This document shows positions 46,584 through 58,233 of a stretch of 64,000 nt of DNA, one piece after another. Source of the stretch: Selaginella moellendorffii (taxonomy: Eukaryota > Streptophyta > Lycopodiopsida > Selaginellales > Selaginellaceae). The position numbers were made by a program, and so were the translations under genes. The notes under the pieces were generated by a model. It did not search any database. It was not told the origin of the DNA and saw only the letters and a program-made list of their open reading frames with translations. Location of the stretch: the NCBI RefSeq assembly GCF_000143415.4, contig NW_003314275.1:1061980-1125979 (forward strand), read 5' to 3'. Position 1 is the stretch's first letter, and each line of letters starts with the position of its first letter.

Positions 46584-49500
46584 CCCCAAACCCCTGTTTC
46601 TATGAAGAACCCTAAAAGTGTAAACTGAAGAACCCTAAAAATTTGATTAAAGGTTTCATCAGCAAAGCTCACAAACCTTTGCATTTTTCATCCATCATTC
46701 TCATGCTTCAAGTTGGGCACTGCAAGACTATCAAAATAGCATATAGAGGATAAATTCTTTTTTTGAAATTTGAGAGATCAAGATTCTTGTGTGATTTGGT
46801 AGGGACCAAAGAACATGTTATGTTTGTGTGCTACATCATGTTTGGGTCCTTGTTTCTACAGGCAAGGGAAAAGGGTGGATGCAACATAGCCATCAGCATT
46901 GTGAGGAGAGCAAATAAATTATAACATTTTTGAAGAAATTTGGGAGGTCCTCTTCTGTCTGTGTGGGAGACACAAGACCATCCATCTAAAATACCTGGAA
47001 ACAAATTTGACATCCCTCCCTCCACTTCTTGCTTTTGAACATGGCTAGCACAATTTTTATGATAAAGGGATTGATCCAACCCTTTCAACAAACGCATTTG
47101 TTTTCTCTCATTCTTTTATTTTTTATTTTGACCATTGGCCTATCAACTCCCTCCCTTTTCTTGGGCCACTTGAAGGACCAAACTCCCTCATTGTTGTGAT
47201 AGTGTTCTCTTGGTTCCATGTACTAGAGATTTCTCTCCTTTTTATTTCTGCTCCTTTTTCTGATTATTTTAGGATTAAATTGCCTTTCCTCGTGAGGTGA
47301 GGCGATCCATCGCCAGCTAGTGTACAGACAAATCAAATAAAAAAGCTCATCCAATTTGATAGATATACGTATATATATGCAATTATAAATACTATTAAGA
47401 AATACCCGAATTTATGAATTACATATGCCTGAGTTCCTGCAAGCATTCTTTTCCAAGTGAAAACGACACTACCGTGCTTATTTTTTGTATAAATCGATCA
47501 AAACGCACACCGAGCAGCGAGCCAACTTTATGGTTTTTATCAAAATCCGAGGTGATCGAGAGGATCACTTTCACTTCACGGAGACGAAGTTAGGGAAGGA
47601 CTCGATCCAGGATCTGACGCCCAATTTAAAACGCTGAGGCCCATGCTACCGCAATTCGTACGCTCTACGTATAACTCCTTTCTATATGTTTCTTAGCAGG
47701 GGTTCCTTGTTTCCCAAGAGAGGCGTAAGATTAGACACGGGGTCGCCATCTATCCAATCTCTTCCGGCCACCGCGCTGGCATTTTCATGGAATACTCTAT
47801 CGCCATTGTCTTCATAAAAGCTTGTTTTTGAGATCTCAATCTCAGGAAATTGATGGGATTGGATTGAATTGATTGATTGGTGCAAGATGTTTTGATTGCT
47901 GGGTTGTGCTCCTCCTCTACTTTTGGTTCTTTTTCTTTTGTTCTCCCTGTGTGTTAGGTCTTAGTTTCCTCCTCCTCAGCTTTTGAGTCCTCCTTCCACT
48001 CGCTGAAATTCAGACAAGTATCCAGATTATTTCGTGAAATTCTCAAAGGAGAAGATCAAGGAGGGTCGCTGTCCTAGGAAATATAGAAAGAATAAGAAAG
48101 AGAGAGATTCTGTCTCACTCCATCTCTCTGGTGGTATTCAAGCTGGCATTCATGTTGTAGGTGGTAGACATTTCAACTGTTTTTACCAAGCATACTCAAA
48201 AGGGGTTTAAAACGGCGTCAAAGTCTTTTTCCGGTAAAAAGATGACATGTATTTCCCACGTATTCTTGTGGCGTACAAATACACGTCAACATATGCGCAG
48301 CCGAGTTGGTGAAAGATCGGGATGGGACATCGTTCCCTCCCCACTAACTAACTTAAGACCCTTTAGCGAAAACAAAAGGTGGCGGAGTGTAAAGAAAGGT
48401 GGTAAACTCAGTGGACTATGAGAGGCTACTTGCTGGGTTCAGAAAAAAGAATTGCACCACCTTTTGCCCCTCCCCATGTGCATGCGTTCAGAGGATCAAA
48501 GCTAAGGATCCAAAGACCCGAAAGCGCTAGGGTTTGAGGATTTTACAGTGACATTCCAACCTATGTGCACCAGCCACCACCGCCACCTTCCAAAAGAAAG
48601 AAACAACAAGTTGGCGGCGCAAAAGAAGAAAAAAGGGGGGAATTTAACGTAAAGGGTGGAATGAAACAGAGCGTTAACGGGATATGTAGCTCGCTTTCTA
48701 GGGTTTGTTTGTTAGTTTGTTTGCCTGGCAGCCATTTTCTTTTTCTTTACATTTTATTGTAAAAATACATTTTACTATTATGATCGTGAAATAAAGAAAT
48801 ATTTGCTGGAAGTTTGTGCGTGTTGAGAGAGGGTAAAAAATCATCAGATGTTCTTGTCGTTGATGTTGGGGTGTTGGGAAGCATGCATGTTGGATTCGCC
48901 CGTTTGAATCCAACGGAGGGTTTTGTGTCTTTATTTTATGTTTTCCAAGACTTTTCAATCTTTTTTCCTGTTGTGTCACGGTTTTTGATCAAAGGAAAGC
49001 AGAGCTTACGAGAGCATTCATTTTCATAGTTTTTTTGCATTCCATTCGATGCATTCCAAAAACCCTGTCCCCCTTTCGAGGTAAAGAACAAACAAAGAGA
49101 AGCAACAAAAACAACGCGGTGGGTGTTGGTGGCCTCTCGACGTCGATGGCTTCTTCGACCTTCAAACTTGCAAGAAGAAAAAAATCAACAGTAAATTGCT
49201 TTTCCTTTTCTTTCCAGCTTTCTTTTCTAGCTTTTCCTATATGGTGGTGTTGGTCCTCCAAAGTCCTTCACCACATTCAAGGCAGAGTATCGAGAAGGAA
49301 AAAAAAAATGCAGCAGGAGGAGAAGATGGTGACGATGACGAACTTCTTCTTCTTCTTGGCGATGGTGACCAATACGAGCGAGTACTCTTGCCTTAACACC
49401 CGTTAAGCTGGATCCATCCGTGCGTTTAAAGCTGAGATTTGTGGGGCATGGAGTGCGAGTACTCGAAGATCTCCCTGGATTTGTAACCATCTCAGACAAA

Positions 49501-50229
49501 TCTCCTCGATAAAAATCACACTTTTCTCTGTGTTCCATCTCACCAAGTTGGCACAAACACCATTTCTTTTTTGTTAGGTCAAAGGCAAGAGGCAATGAGA
49601 AGCGCAGCGATGCTCGTCTTGTTGGGTGGAGCTGGCATGGATTCCCAAGCAACTTTCGGTGCTCCATAGGTAAAGCTCTCATCTTTTCCTCCATAGTTTT
49701 GCCCAGCAGCAGTGTGGAAATGCGGGCTTAGCTTAGTGCTCATCACAAAGCCCCTCTTTCTCTTTGAGTTTGTGTAAGTTCCTGTTAGCACTATAACTCC
49801 ACGAACAAAGCAAGCAAGCCACTGTGTCTCCGTGTGTGTCTTTGTGTCTTTGTGTCTGTGGTTTGAAAGCGAGACTTGATCTTCCTCCAGCTTTTTTTTT
49901 TCTTTGAGTTGAGGGAACTTTGGTTTTCTCTTTTTGTGTATGTGTGTAGCGGCTAGGATTGACAAATTCCCTTCACCAAATCCCTGGCACCCTGCCGCTC
50001 TGCTGGTTTGTTGGGTGCCCTTTCGTTCTCACCAGTTTTTAGAGCGTCTATGAGAGAGAGAGGAGTTCTCCCTCGTCATGGAGGACGGCGAGCAAAGCTT
50101 GCGAGCTTAAAACTGTGTTACGAGGGGTGAGAGCCGTCATATCCATCGCCACCGGCCTCTTTTGCCCTCTTGCTGTCTTCTAAGACGCTCTCTCTTTCCT
50201 CTCTCTCTCTTTCTCTTTGCATATAAGCC
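46584..50229. other. 3.6-kb intergenic region without a recognised gene
   Basis: This is by far the longest gap in the gene island. Frames reach 155 codons on the minus strand at 49227-49694 but show no family motif and are interrupted by low-complexity runs. T-rich and A-rich tracts are common. Noncoding RNA or distal control DNA for the kelch gene is possible. I see no tRNA or known microRNA precursor. Confidence 0.4.
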
Positions 50230-50729
50230 CAGCTTCTTTCCATTCCAACCTTGCAACTCAAAAACTCAGGGAGAGAGAACAAGAGGACGGAGAAGTTTTT
50301 GTGTTTCGGTTTCTTCTCTTCGATTTCGTGAGAGGCACGGAGGTAACTTTTCTTCTTTAGCTTCTTGGTTTCGACAAGTCCCTGTTTCTAGCATGAGTAG
50401 TGTCTGTGTCTCTGTTCTTCTCGGGATGATATGATCCAATTTGGAGTTTTTTTTCTTTCTTTCAAGTCGAGCGTGTTCTTGTAAACATTCCGTGCAATCT
50501 TTCATACTCTTTTTCTTGGTTCCTTGCAGCAGGCAGGCACGCTGGTAGAATGTTCCTTAGTGAAAACTAAATTCATTCGCAACTGAACCGAGCTTGGGAG
50601 AATTCATGATGACAGCTTGCAAGCATTTGCTCTAGAGGAGGAGCTCTCAAAGTACTTCCCAAAGGCCATCATTTTGTTTTTTTTGGTTCCCTTTGGCTTT
50701 GGAGCAAGCCAGATCGCCGCTCGCTCGCA
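50230..50729 (+). promoter_or_regulatory. Probable 5' leader of the kelch gene, with a leader intron and short upstream ORFs
   Basis: A CT-rich stretch (50186-50222) is followed by a likely 5' splice site (GGAGGTAACT near 50343) and a 3' splice site (TTCCTTGCAG ending near 50529). Downstream, a 9-codon upstream ORF begins at 50606 (ATGATGACAGCTTGC). If this leader is used, the upstream ORF could reduce translation. Inferred from sequence only. Confidence 0.4.
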
Positions 50730-53700
50730 ATGGCCGCTCTCAAATTGGAAAATGTGGGGAAGAAAGCTGCTTGGGTGTATCCGGAAGTCCAAGGTGCAAA
50801 TCCTCCCGAGAGATGGGGACACTCAGCTTGCTTCTCTCAAGGAATGCTCTACGTTTTCGGGGTAAGTCACAGTTTTCTCTTCGTTTTTTTTTCTTTCGTT
50901 GCTGAATTCGAGTTCTCACTGCTCACTTCTCGCTCATCCAAAAAGAACTCGTTTTTTTATCCATCCAGCTCAAACTCACTAGACTTGTTCCGAATTCCAC
51001 CACTAGAGGAGCTGTTTTACTTTGTCCTTGCGTTCTTTTTTTCTTCCTCCAGCCGAATCAAAATTCGAAATCTCAGTGCTTGCTTGCTTGCTCATATTTC
51101 GCTCTAAAAACGCGATTTTTTTCTTCGTTTCTAACATAATTTACGTGCTTTTCTTTGACAGGGATGCCGAGGAGGCCTACATTTCAGTGACGTGATGAGC
51201 CTCGACTTGACGACCATGTCCTGGAGCTCTTTCGCTTGCACTGGCCAGCAGCCCGGCACCCGAGACAGCCACTCGGCCGTCCTCCACGGCCGCAAGATGG
51301 TCATCTTTGGCGGCACCAATGGCTCCAACAAGATCAACGACGTCCATATCCTCGACCTCGACACGCACGTCTGGTCGTGTCCCACGGTCGAAGGCCAGGC
51401 GCCTCCTCCTCGGGAAAGCCACAGCGCCACGCTCGTCGATGGCAACAGGGTGGTCATCTTTGGCGGAACTGGCGAAGGCGATGGAAACTATCTCAACGAC
51501 ATCCACATCCTGGAGCTGGACAGGATGCGCTGGGTTTCTCCGGCGGTGAACGGTGAGCTCCCGGTTTGTAGAGACAGCCACACCGCGGTGGCTGTCAAGG
51601 ACCAGCTTGTTGTCTACGGTGGTGACTGTGGCGATCGCTATCTCAGTGAAGTTGATGTCTTCAATCTCAAAACCTTCACGTGGTCAAAGGTAATGCGCTT
51701 GTTTTGCTCGTCGACAATGACGGAAAAATCGTTTTTTTTTTTTTTTTTGATTTTTGGCTCAGATAGATACTGCTGGATCTCTACAGCCGGCTGTTCGAGC
51801 AGGCCATGTAGCTGTTGCTGCAGAGAACAAGGTAGGATTCTTGTGATTTCCTTGCTTTGTTTTTGTTGCTCTTCCTTGTTCTTACGAGATGGAGGTGACA
51901 GGTTTATGTATTCGGAGGCGTTGGAGACAGAGCTTACTACAACGATGTTTGGGTTTTGGATCTTAGCTCTTGGAAGTGGTCGCAGGCTGAAGTTGCCGGA
52001 CTCCAGCCGCAAGGACGTTTCTCTCACGTCGCTGTTCTGAGAGACGATGATATTGCGATTTATGGAGGGTACGTGTTTCTGTCTAGCGTTCTTTGGTCTA
52101 ACCAAAGGATTGGTTTTTTATATGTAGATGTGGTGAAGATGAGAGACCTCTAGACGAGGTTCTAGTCCTCCACCTTGGAATCGAGCAACTCAATCCTGAT
52201 TTTCCCAAATGCAAGTTCATCCAGACTGTCTACGACATGGAGCGGCGAAAGCCTTCGGTGGAAGTTATCAACGACGATGGTCTCTGCGATAGCGAGACCA
52301 AAGTCTCCAAAAAGGATCTAAACCTCGTAAGAATGGCTCTTCTCTTTCTCATTACAAACGCTGAGAGATTGTTCGTTTTTCACAGAACAAGACAACTTCT
52401 TTGCCCCCGTGCAAAGAAGATTTTCTCAACCTCTCCAGCCCGAAGGTCCAAGGAGGTGGCTTCCCATTTCCTCGGAGCCTCAACGACATGGCTGATAAAT
52501 CCGGAGGAGCTTCAAGTATGAGGGCCAGAGCAAGAAAGTTGCCGTTCCAGTACATGGAGCATCTCACCAGCCTTGAAAGTAAGTAAACTTCTTCTATGTT
52601 CACAACTTTGGTTTCTTACAAACATCGGTCTCCACCAGATGGTTTTCACGCGAAGAAGCGAAAAACAACAAATCTCATGGGAAGAATGGAGGGCGGTGTC
52701 GAGTCGGAGCAAGACGAAGCATCACCGACGATGTCACAGCATCCATCTCCAACGCTGTCGGACCAAGATAAAGCTTGTCCAGCGGTGATGGCGAAGCCAT
52801 CGACGAGGCCACCAGCGATCTTTCTCCAGCACCAGCAGCAGCAGCAGCAACAAGATCACCACAATCAAGCTCACAAGAATCACCACCACCAAGACCAGCA
52901 GCAACAACACACTGTAAGGTTTCCAACTTTGCAGCTCCAGCTCCATCTCCCCGGCCACCCCCAGACAATCTCTCTCCCGGTTCACGAGTCATCTCACTTG
53001 CAACAGTCGTCCCATCATCTCGCCGAGCATTTCACGCAAAAGTCCATGCAGCACCTTCAGCAGCAGCAGCAGCAATCCAGTGACAAAGTTCCGAGAACCG
53101 CGACCGTGGGAGTGCCTAACATCGTAAGTTACCACACCCCTTTCATCAAAATCCAGTTTTTCTTCGTTTGCTTGCATCAAAATCCACTTTTATTCGTTTG
53201 CTTGCATCAAACTCCATTTTTCTTCGTTTGCTTGCATCAAAGGCAAGTTTTTCATTGGTTTTCGCAAAGTATCAACCAAGCCCGGTTGTTTTTTTCGTGT
53301 TTTTCTTGCAGGTGGGATCCGAAGTACGAGGAATCGTCGACGGTGCATTCGATTCTGGTTATCTTATGACTGCTCAAATCAATGGACAAGTCTTTCGTGG
53401 CGTTTTGTTCTGTCCTGTAAGTTCTTCCAAACCATTGTTCTTCGTTCTTTCTTTGTTCTCGAGTTTTTCTCACCAAGATCATCACTGTGTCACGCAGGGT
53501 CCAAGCCATGCTGCCGTCCATCGACCACCGCTCTGCAATTCCCACCCAAAGCCAAGCTCTTCCACAATCGTGATGGCGGCTCCCCAGAGCGCAAGCTCCA
53601 CCCCTCCAAGCCCGGTAAGCGCCACTCTCGTCGGCTACCCCGTCCATTTCTCCAACGCAGTCGCGGTGGACTCGCCCAATCGGCCCAATTTCTCGGAGCC

Positions 53701-54031
53701 GCCCAAGAGCTTCCACCATCCTCCTCCTCCCGACACATCGCTATCAGTCCGCCCCGTCCAGATCATGGGCGGCTTCCCAGCGATCGTGGGCAATCAATCC
53801 GGGCGATGGGTGTGGCAGCCAGGATTCCCTCCCCAGCAGCAGCCGGAGAATGGATCGAATTTGAGCATCATCTCAGTCCCAGTTGCAGTCCCAGTTCCAG
53901 CAGCCTCCCCCAATGTCCCGCCCTTCCCCAGCAATCTCGTAACAAAGAACCCCGCGGCCCGCGAGCCCGATTCGTCGCAGCCGGCCGTGACGCTCAGCCT
54001 GGGCCAGTCGACGCACGCGCACAAGATCTAG
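50730..54031 (+). CDS. Kelch-repeat protein with polyQ/H region and conserved C-terminal module (803 aa, nine exons)
   Basis: Exons: 50730-50861, 51162-51689, 51763-51831, 51902-52068, 52128-52326, 52386-52578, 52639-53123, 53312-53416, 53498-54031; all phases agree. Residues about 20-290 form a kelch beta-propeller (WGHSACFSQGMLYVFGG, RDSHSAVLHGRKMVIFGG, PRESHSATLVDGNRVVIFGG, GRFSHVAVLRDDDIAIYGG). A basic stretch (AKKRKTTNL) may be a nuclear signal. Then comes a disordered region rich in Gln and His (QQQQQQQD). Exon 8 encodes a compact module, VGSEVRGIVDGAFDSGYLM then INGQVFRGVLF, that recurs in plant kelch proteins of this type as I recall. The end is Pro/Ser-rich and finishes with VTLSLGQS, slightly like an EAR repression motif. 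Role unknown, perhaps nuclear scaffolding. Confidence 0.85.
53144..53240. repeat. Threefold ~32-bp tandem repeat in kelch intron 7
   Basis: The unit TTCGTTTGCTTGCATCAAA plus AATCCA(C/G)TTTT occurs three times just after the donor site. It inflates open frames across the intron. Confidence 0.8.
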
Positions 54032-54035
54032 GCAG

Positions 54036-54120
54036 GTCCCCTGTTTCTAGGGTTCTTGGGCAGAGTCCCCTGTTTTTAGGATTCTTGGACCAGTCCCCTG
54101 TTTTTAAGGGTTACTGGGTA
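54036..54120. repeat. Threefold ~29-bp tandem repeat after the kelch stop
   Basis: GTCCCCTGTTTCTAGGGTTC and its variants start at 54036, 54065 and 54093. It lies in the kelch 3' untranslated region or in the WRKY promoter. Confidence 0.75.
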
Positions 54121-54121
54121 A

Positions 54122-54241
54122 GGTCAAAATTAGGGCAAAGGTGGGACCCATTGGACCAGGACTGGTGGAAAGTTCCACATGTCAGAAAAACAAAATGGTA
54201 GTCAATGGCGCGCTTTGACATTTCTTTCGGCTTTGTTGACT
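54122..54241. promoter_or_regulatory. Cluster of three W-boxes upstream of the WRKY gene
   Basis: Core W-box TTGAC(C/T) occurs at 54122-54127 (minus, TTGACC), 54200-54205 (minus, TTGACT) and 54236-54241 (plus, TTGACT), with a partial TTGACA at 54215-54220. WRKY proteins bind this site, so self- or cross-regulation is likely but not shown. Confidence 0.6.
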
Positions 54242-54484
54242 TGGGCTTGTTTTTCCACGCTTCTCTCTCCCACGTGTCACGCCGGTATTCGCAAAGCCCC
54301 CATTTTAATGTGAGGTTTTACCCTGCGCGTGGGTTGTTGTTTGGCAGAAAATGCGGGCAGTGGAGTGAGGGTCAAGGCGCCGCGTTTACTTCGCTCTTCC
54401 TCTCCTAGGTCGGGATTGCCCCTCGCCTCGCCCCAAGATCTCTGCGCGAGAGAGGATCGCGGGACTGGCGCGCGGATCCGCGGC

Positions 54485-54565
54485 TGGAGTTTGGGATTCT
54501 TGGCGATTCTTGGCGATTTCTCGGCGGTTCTTGGCGGTTCTTAGCGATCCCTGGTGGATAATCTC
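54485..54565 (+). repeat. 10-bp TTCTTGGCGA tandem array in the WRKY 5' leader
   Basis: Degenerate units TTCTTGGCGA/TTCTCGGCGG repeat about six times just before a likely leader donor site (CCGGTGAGTG near 54570). The matching acceptor is TCCTTGCAG near 54825, six bases before the ATG. Confidence 0.6.
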
Positions 54566-54830
54566 TCTCCGGTGAGTGATCCTTGTGATCTAGGCCGCGG
54601 TAGCTCGATATTTCGGTGTGTGCTGAGAGATCTGGAGTGTTCTCGCCTGGCGTGTGTGTTTTGGGGGATTCTTGGCGTGTTCTTGGTCTTCTCTCTCGGA
54701 TGTTTCCTCGCATTCTTGGGGATTTCGAAGCGCCGGAAATTTCTATAGCTTTTGGATGCTTGTTGACATTCCTGGGTTGGAAGTCTTGGCGATTAAGTCC
54801 ACTTATTAACTTAAATTCCTTGCAGAAACC

Positions 54831-55878
54831 ATGGATGTGGATGTTTTACACTATGGAGGCGGCAGCCATAGCCATACCAGGGATCACTATGTCCAAGTAG
54901 CGGCAAAAGCTGGCCTGGAGAACGTCCATCGATTGATCGACATTCTTTCCAGAGACAAGCCTCCGGTGTTACAGGAAGACAGCAGCCTCGCAGCGTCCTC
55001 GGCAATGTTGCAGTTCAAAAAGGTGAATTCGCTCTTGAGTCGGACTGGGCACGCTCGTTTCAGGAAAGGGCCAACACAACCCAACGTAATGACCACCTCG
55101 GTTTTCCTGGTGAATCACTCCTCCAAGGACGAGCAGCAGGAGAGCATTCAGAAACTCGCCAAAGAAGAGCCAGCAGCTGGGACGGAGCTCGCTCTTGGAT
55201 CGATGTGCTTCAGCTCCGATAATTCCATGAGCTCCAGCCCGCCACCTTCGTCGTCCAGATCGTTCATCTCGTCCCTGAGCCTCGAGGGGAGCGTCACAAA
55301 CGGCGGGCTCTTCGAGAACAGCGTCACCAATGGGACCATTTTCAAGCCGGTTCCTCCCAAGAGCAGCCATCCCGTTGAAAAATGCTCGGCCGCGAGCATT
55401 CTCGACAAGTGTCGAAGCGTTGGCAAGTGCCATTGCTTCAAGCGCACCAGGTCAGTAGCATCTCTCAAAAAGTCCACTCTCCGTAGAAAAAAAAAATGTT
55501 TTTAGGTGGTGGCAGAGTTGACTAACGCACATCTCTTGCTCGTGCTTCCAGAAAGCTTAGAGTCAAGCGAGTGATCAGCGTGCCTGCCGTCAGCAACAAG
55601 ATCGCTGACATTCCCCAGGACGAGTACTCTTGGAGAAAATATGGTCAGAAGCCGATCAAAGGCTCTCCACATCCAAGGTAAGCGGACGAGATTCTCTCGT
55701 TTTCTCTTTTCCTTTAGTGAAGAACAAGTATAAACAAGCTTCTTGCAGGGGCTACTACAAATGCAGCAGCTTGAGAGGCTGTCCCGCGAGAAAGCACGTA
55801 GAGCGGTGCCTGGACGATCCGACAATGCTGCGTGTGACTTACGAGGGAGAGCACAGTCATGGCGTGCAACCGCGGTAG
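54831..55878 (+). CDS. WRKY transcription factor, group IId (291 aa, three exons)
   Basis: Exons 54831-55450, 55552-55677 and 55749-55878. The N-terminal HARF motif reads RTGHARF (71-77). The plant zinc-cluster part precedes the DNA-binding domain ([20 protein letters not shown]). The WRKY domain has the canonical WRKYGQK at 234-240 and a C-X5-C-X23-H-X-H zinc site formed by Cys254, Cys260, His284 and His286. The intron inside the domain, after SPHPR, is at the position typical for group IId. Group IId members bind W-boxes and often calmodulin through the HARF region, and act in defence and stress. There are W-boxes in its own promoter. The protein is complete and the start follows a spliced leader. 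Confidence 0.93.
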
Positions 55879-56049
55879 ACTTTTGCTAATTGCTTTTTTT
55901 CGTTCTTCTCGGAAGCGAGCTTCACTTGGTTGAGTTCTCTTCTGGGATGTACATAACATACAAATCAACTTATTGGCCACAGCATTTACAGCGAAAAACT
56001 TACAACACCATTCTAAATGAATTAGAATCTGAGCGACGCTTCTATCAGC

Positions 56050-56430
56050 AGTAACTCGCGATTGGAATGCCACCAGCGGCAACTCCATCGCCATCTTCCA
56101 GATGATGCAGCATTTCTCCGGACGAGATCACATTCACGGGAATTCTCTCGTCGTGCACCGCTTGGATGACTTCGCTGCGATCTTGCAGCACTCATGGTGA
56201 TGCTCACTACACCGAGATAGCAGCGGATCGAGCAGCGATGCTAGACTCAACTCTTAAGCGATGCCTCGTCAGGCATCACACCGCAGAGAAGCGTCTCGTG
56301 GTAAAGGCCTCGAAGCCGTCAGCTTGGACCGTAGCATTCCACGAAACAATATCCCCCTTTGGAAGAGATTCGAACATCTCACGTGCTTTTCCATGAATCC
56401 TTGACCTGGCCATCCAGCCATGGAGCTGCA
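56050..56430 (-). pseudogene. PPR gene relic
   Basis: The minus strand reads MVQLHGWMARSRIHGKARE, then MFESLPKGDIVSWNATVQA, a typical pair of PPR words, followed by a stop and unrelated codons. It is a fragment of a PPR gene and is unrelated in position to the neighbouring WRKY gene. Confidence 0.6.
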
Positions 56431-56589
56431 CCATACATTTGGTGCTATCAGTGAGTTCCAGGCAAAGGTGCAGTTAATCCTTCATTGATTTTTAAAATAA
56501 TGAACAACAAGTTCCTACTTTTGGACTAAAAATCGCAATCTGAGTGGAATCAGTGCAAAATAATCAAGTCCAAGCTTATATCTTTTAAG

Positions 56590-56700
56590 CTAAATCCCTA
56601 AGAGAAATTTAGATTGCAAGTATATATGACTGCCACACTTCCCGTAGAAGTCTATCAGCGCGTTGGCCACAAACGTATCACTCTCGGCACGGTGTCTACG
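56590..56700 (-). pseudogene. Second PPR scrap
   Basis: The minus strand reads DTFVANALIDFYGKCGS, a common PPR word, with no continuation on either side. Confidence 0.6.
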
Positions 56701-56989
56701 AAGAAAAAACAGAAGTCTTCCGAAAATACTGCATTCGTTTCCCATATACTCCATCCTTATTATTCTTGTATTGCTGCCATGGAAACGTCTCTTTGGGAAC
56801 ACACGACCACAACCTGTAGCTTGATCTCTTCAACACAGCATCCACCATTTCTAAGCCACTCGCTTTAAAGACTTTAAAGCCGTGTTTTCCATCCAGTCTC
56901 GAAAAGATCTGAATCAAAAATGTCTTCATCCATACCAGAATCAATGCTTGGAAAGACTTCAGAAGTTGGGTTCACGTACTTGCCCATAC

Positions 56990-58233
56990 CCATCTTTGCT
57001 CACCAGCAGAACTTGCCTCTAGCATGATATGAGGTCCAATATGATGGGAAGTCTCAGCACCAGAGGTTCCGTCACCGTAAACTTGCTTGATAATAAAATC
57101 ACCACCCTTCAACTGCAGCCTATGCTCATAAAGCTTCCACCCAAGAGCAGCTGAATGTTTCTTTCAGGAATTCCACCACACGTACAGCTCCAGCAAGCAT
57201 ATACTGATTCCCAAGCAAAGCCTCACTTGCAAACTGAAATTTCTTGTCGCTGTGGTCCTCAGTTGCCACGATGTGCAGAATGGTGTCGCTGACTTTTTTC
57301 ACGTTGCCTCCTGACAAAATCGTAGCCGCTTTGGATGCACATGATCCAAATCAACCGCAGCTTTGGCCCTGGCCTTCCCCTCATCCAGCTTTGTTGCACG
57401 CAGTAGATACCTAGGAACTCCACCCAAATAATCGAAGTTGTCAAGCCCTTTCTCTCTGTCCACCACATTCATGCTCCCGTAACTAGCTCGGTAAGGCTCA
57501 AAGTCGTCAAGGAATTTCCCAATCTCCTCCCTGGACCACACCGGCATATAAAGCGTGCAACAAAGCCCCCCCCCCCCTCCCCCTCATCATAGTTTTTCTC
57601 CTTAGATGAGCAAACCAAAAGAACTTGACAGCTGCGAAGTAAAGGCGTCTTCTGCTTCCCATCTATCACTAGCCACATCGACGGATCGTCCAGCATTTTG
57701 CGTATAATTGTGTCATTCACGTGATAACCACCTTCAGCACACTGCCTTCCAAAATTCAGGATGTAAACAACCTCGCCAACCTTGTATAACACCTTTTCAT
57801 GCCCCATTTAGCCCAGCCTAACCAAGCAGGTGCCAAGCAGATGGCCGTGAATTCAATTACAACCACAAGCCAGACACAAGCACCCAAGACCAAATCCAAC
57901 AGCGACACTATCAGAAGCAAGACCTTGCTGATTTCATGGCGCACTAAAACAAAGGGCTTTCGCAATTGCTTACCAGATCCGGCGACTGCAACATAGGAAA
58001 CGTGTAAGAATATTTTGAAACGGACAACTGCAGAGCACAGGCTTACCAGTCAGGAAATTTTTCACCAGGAGCGCAACAATGGCCATTCGACCAGGTAGAA
58101 CTTTTTCCATATCCTGCTCCGCGGCCTCAAAAGACTCTGTATCAGTAAACCCATTCTCGGCGAGCTTTGCCAGGTCGGCATCAGTGAACTTGGAGAACTC
58201 TCTCTCAGAAAGCTTGTTACGCAGCTCCTCCAA
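56990..58233 (-). pseudogene. Crinkler/RHS-type NTPase-like gene, frameshifted
   Basis: The N-terminal exon (from 58233) reads LRNKLSEREFSKFTDADLA and ENGFTDTESFEAAEQDM. A P-loop-like VAGSGK lies at about 57975-57992. The next frame has MLDDPSMWLVIDGKQKTPLL, followed after a poly-G/poly-C run (57569-57577) by EEIGKFLDDFEPYRASYGS and LGGVPRYLLRATKLDE. These are words of the RHS/Crinkler ATPase class found in several plants, oomycetes and protists. Frame changes occur near 57345 and 57150, and at the homopolymer run. Either this is a pseudogene or the assembly has base-count errors. Family assignment is from memory of the LLDDPxxWxIxDG and GGxPRYLL motifs. Confidence 0.5.

Noticed and set aside
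49227-49694. 155-codon minus-strand frame in the large intergenic gap
   Set aside because: No family words, poly-Glu/His/Leu runs from simple sequence, and no splice or promoter context.
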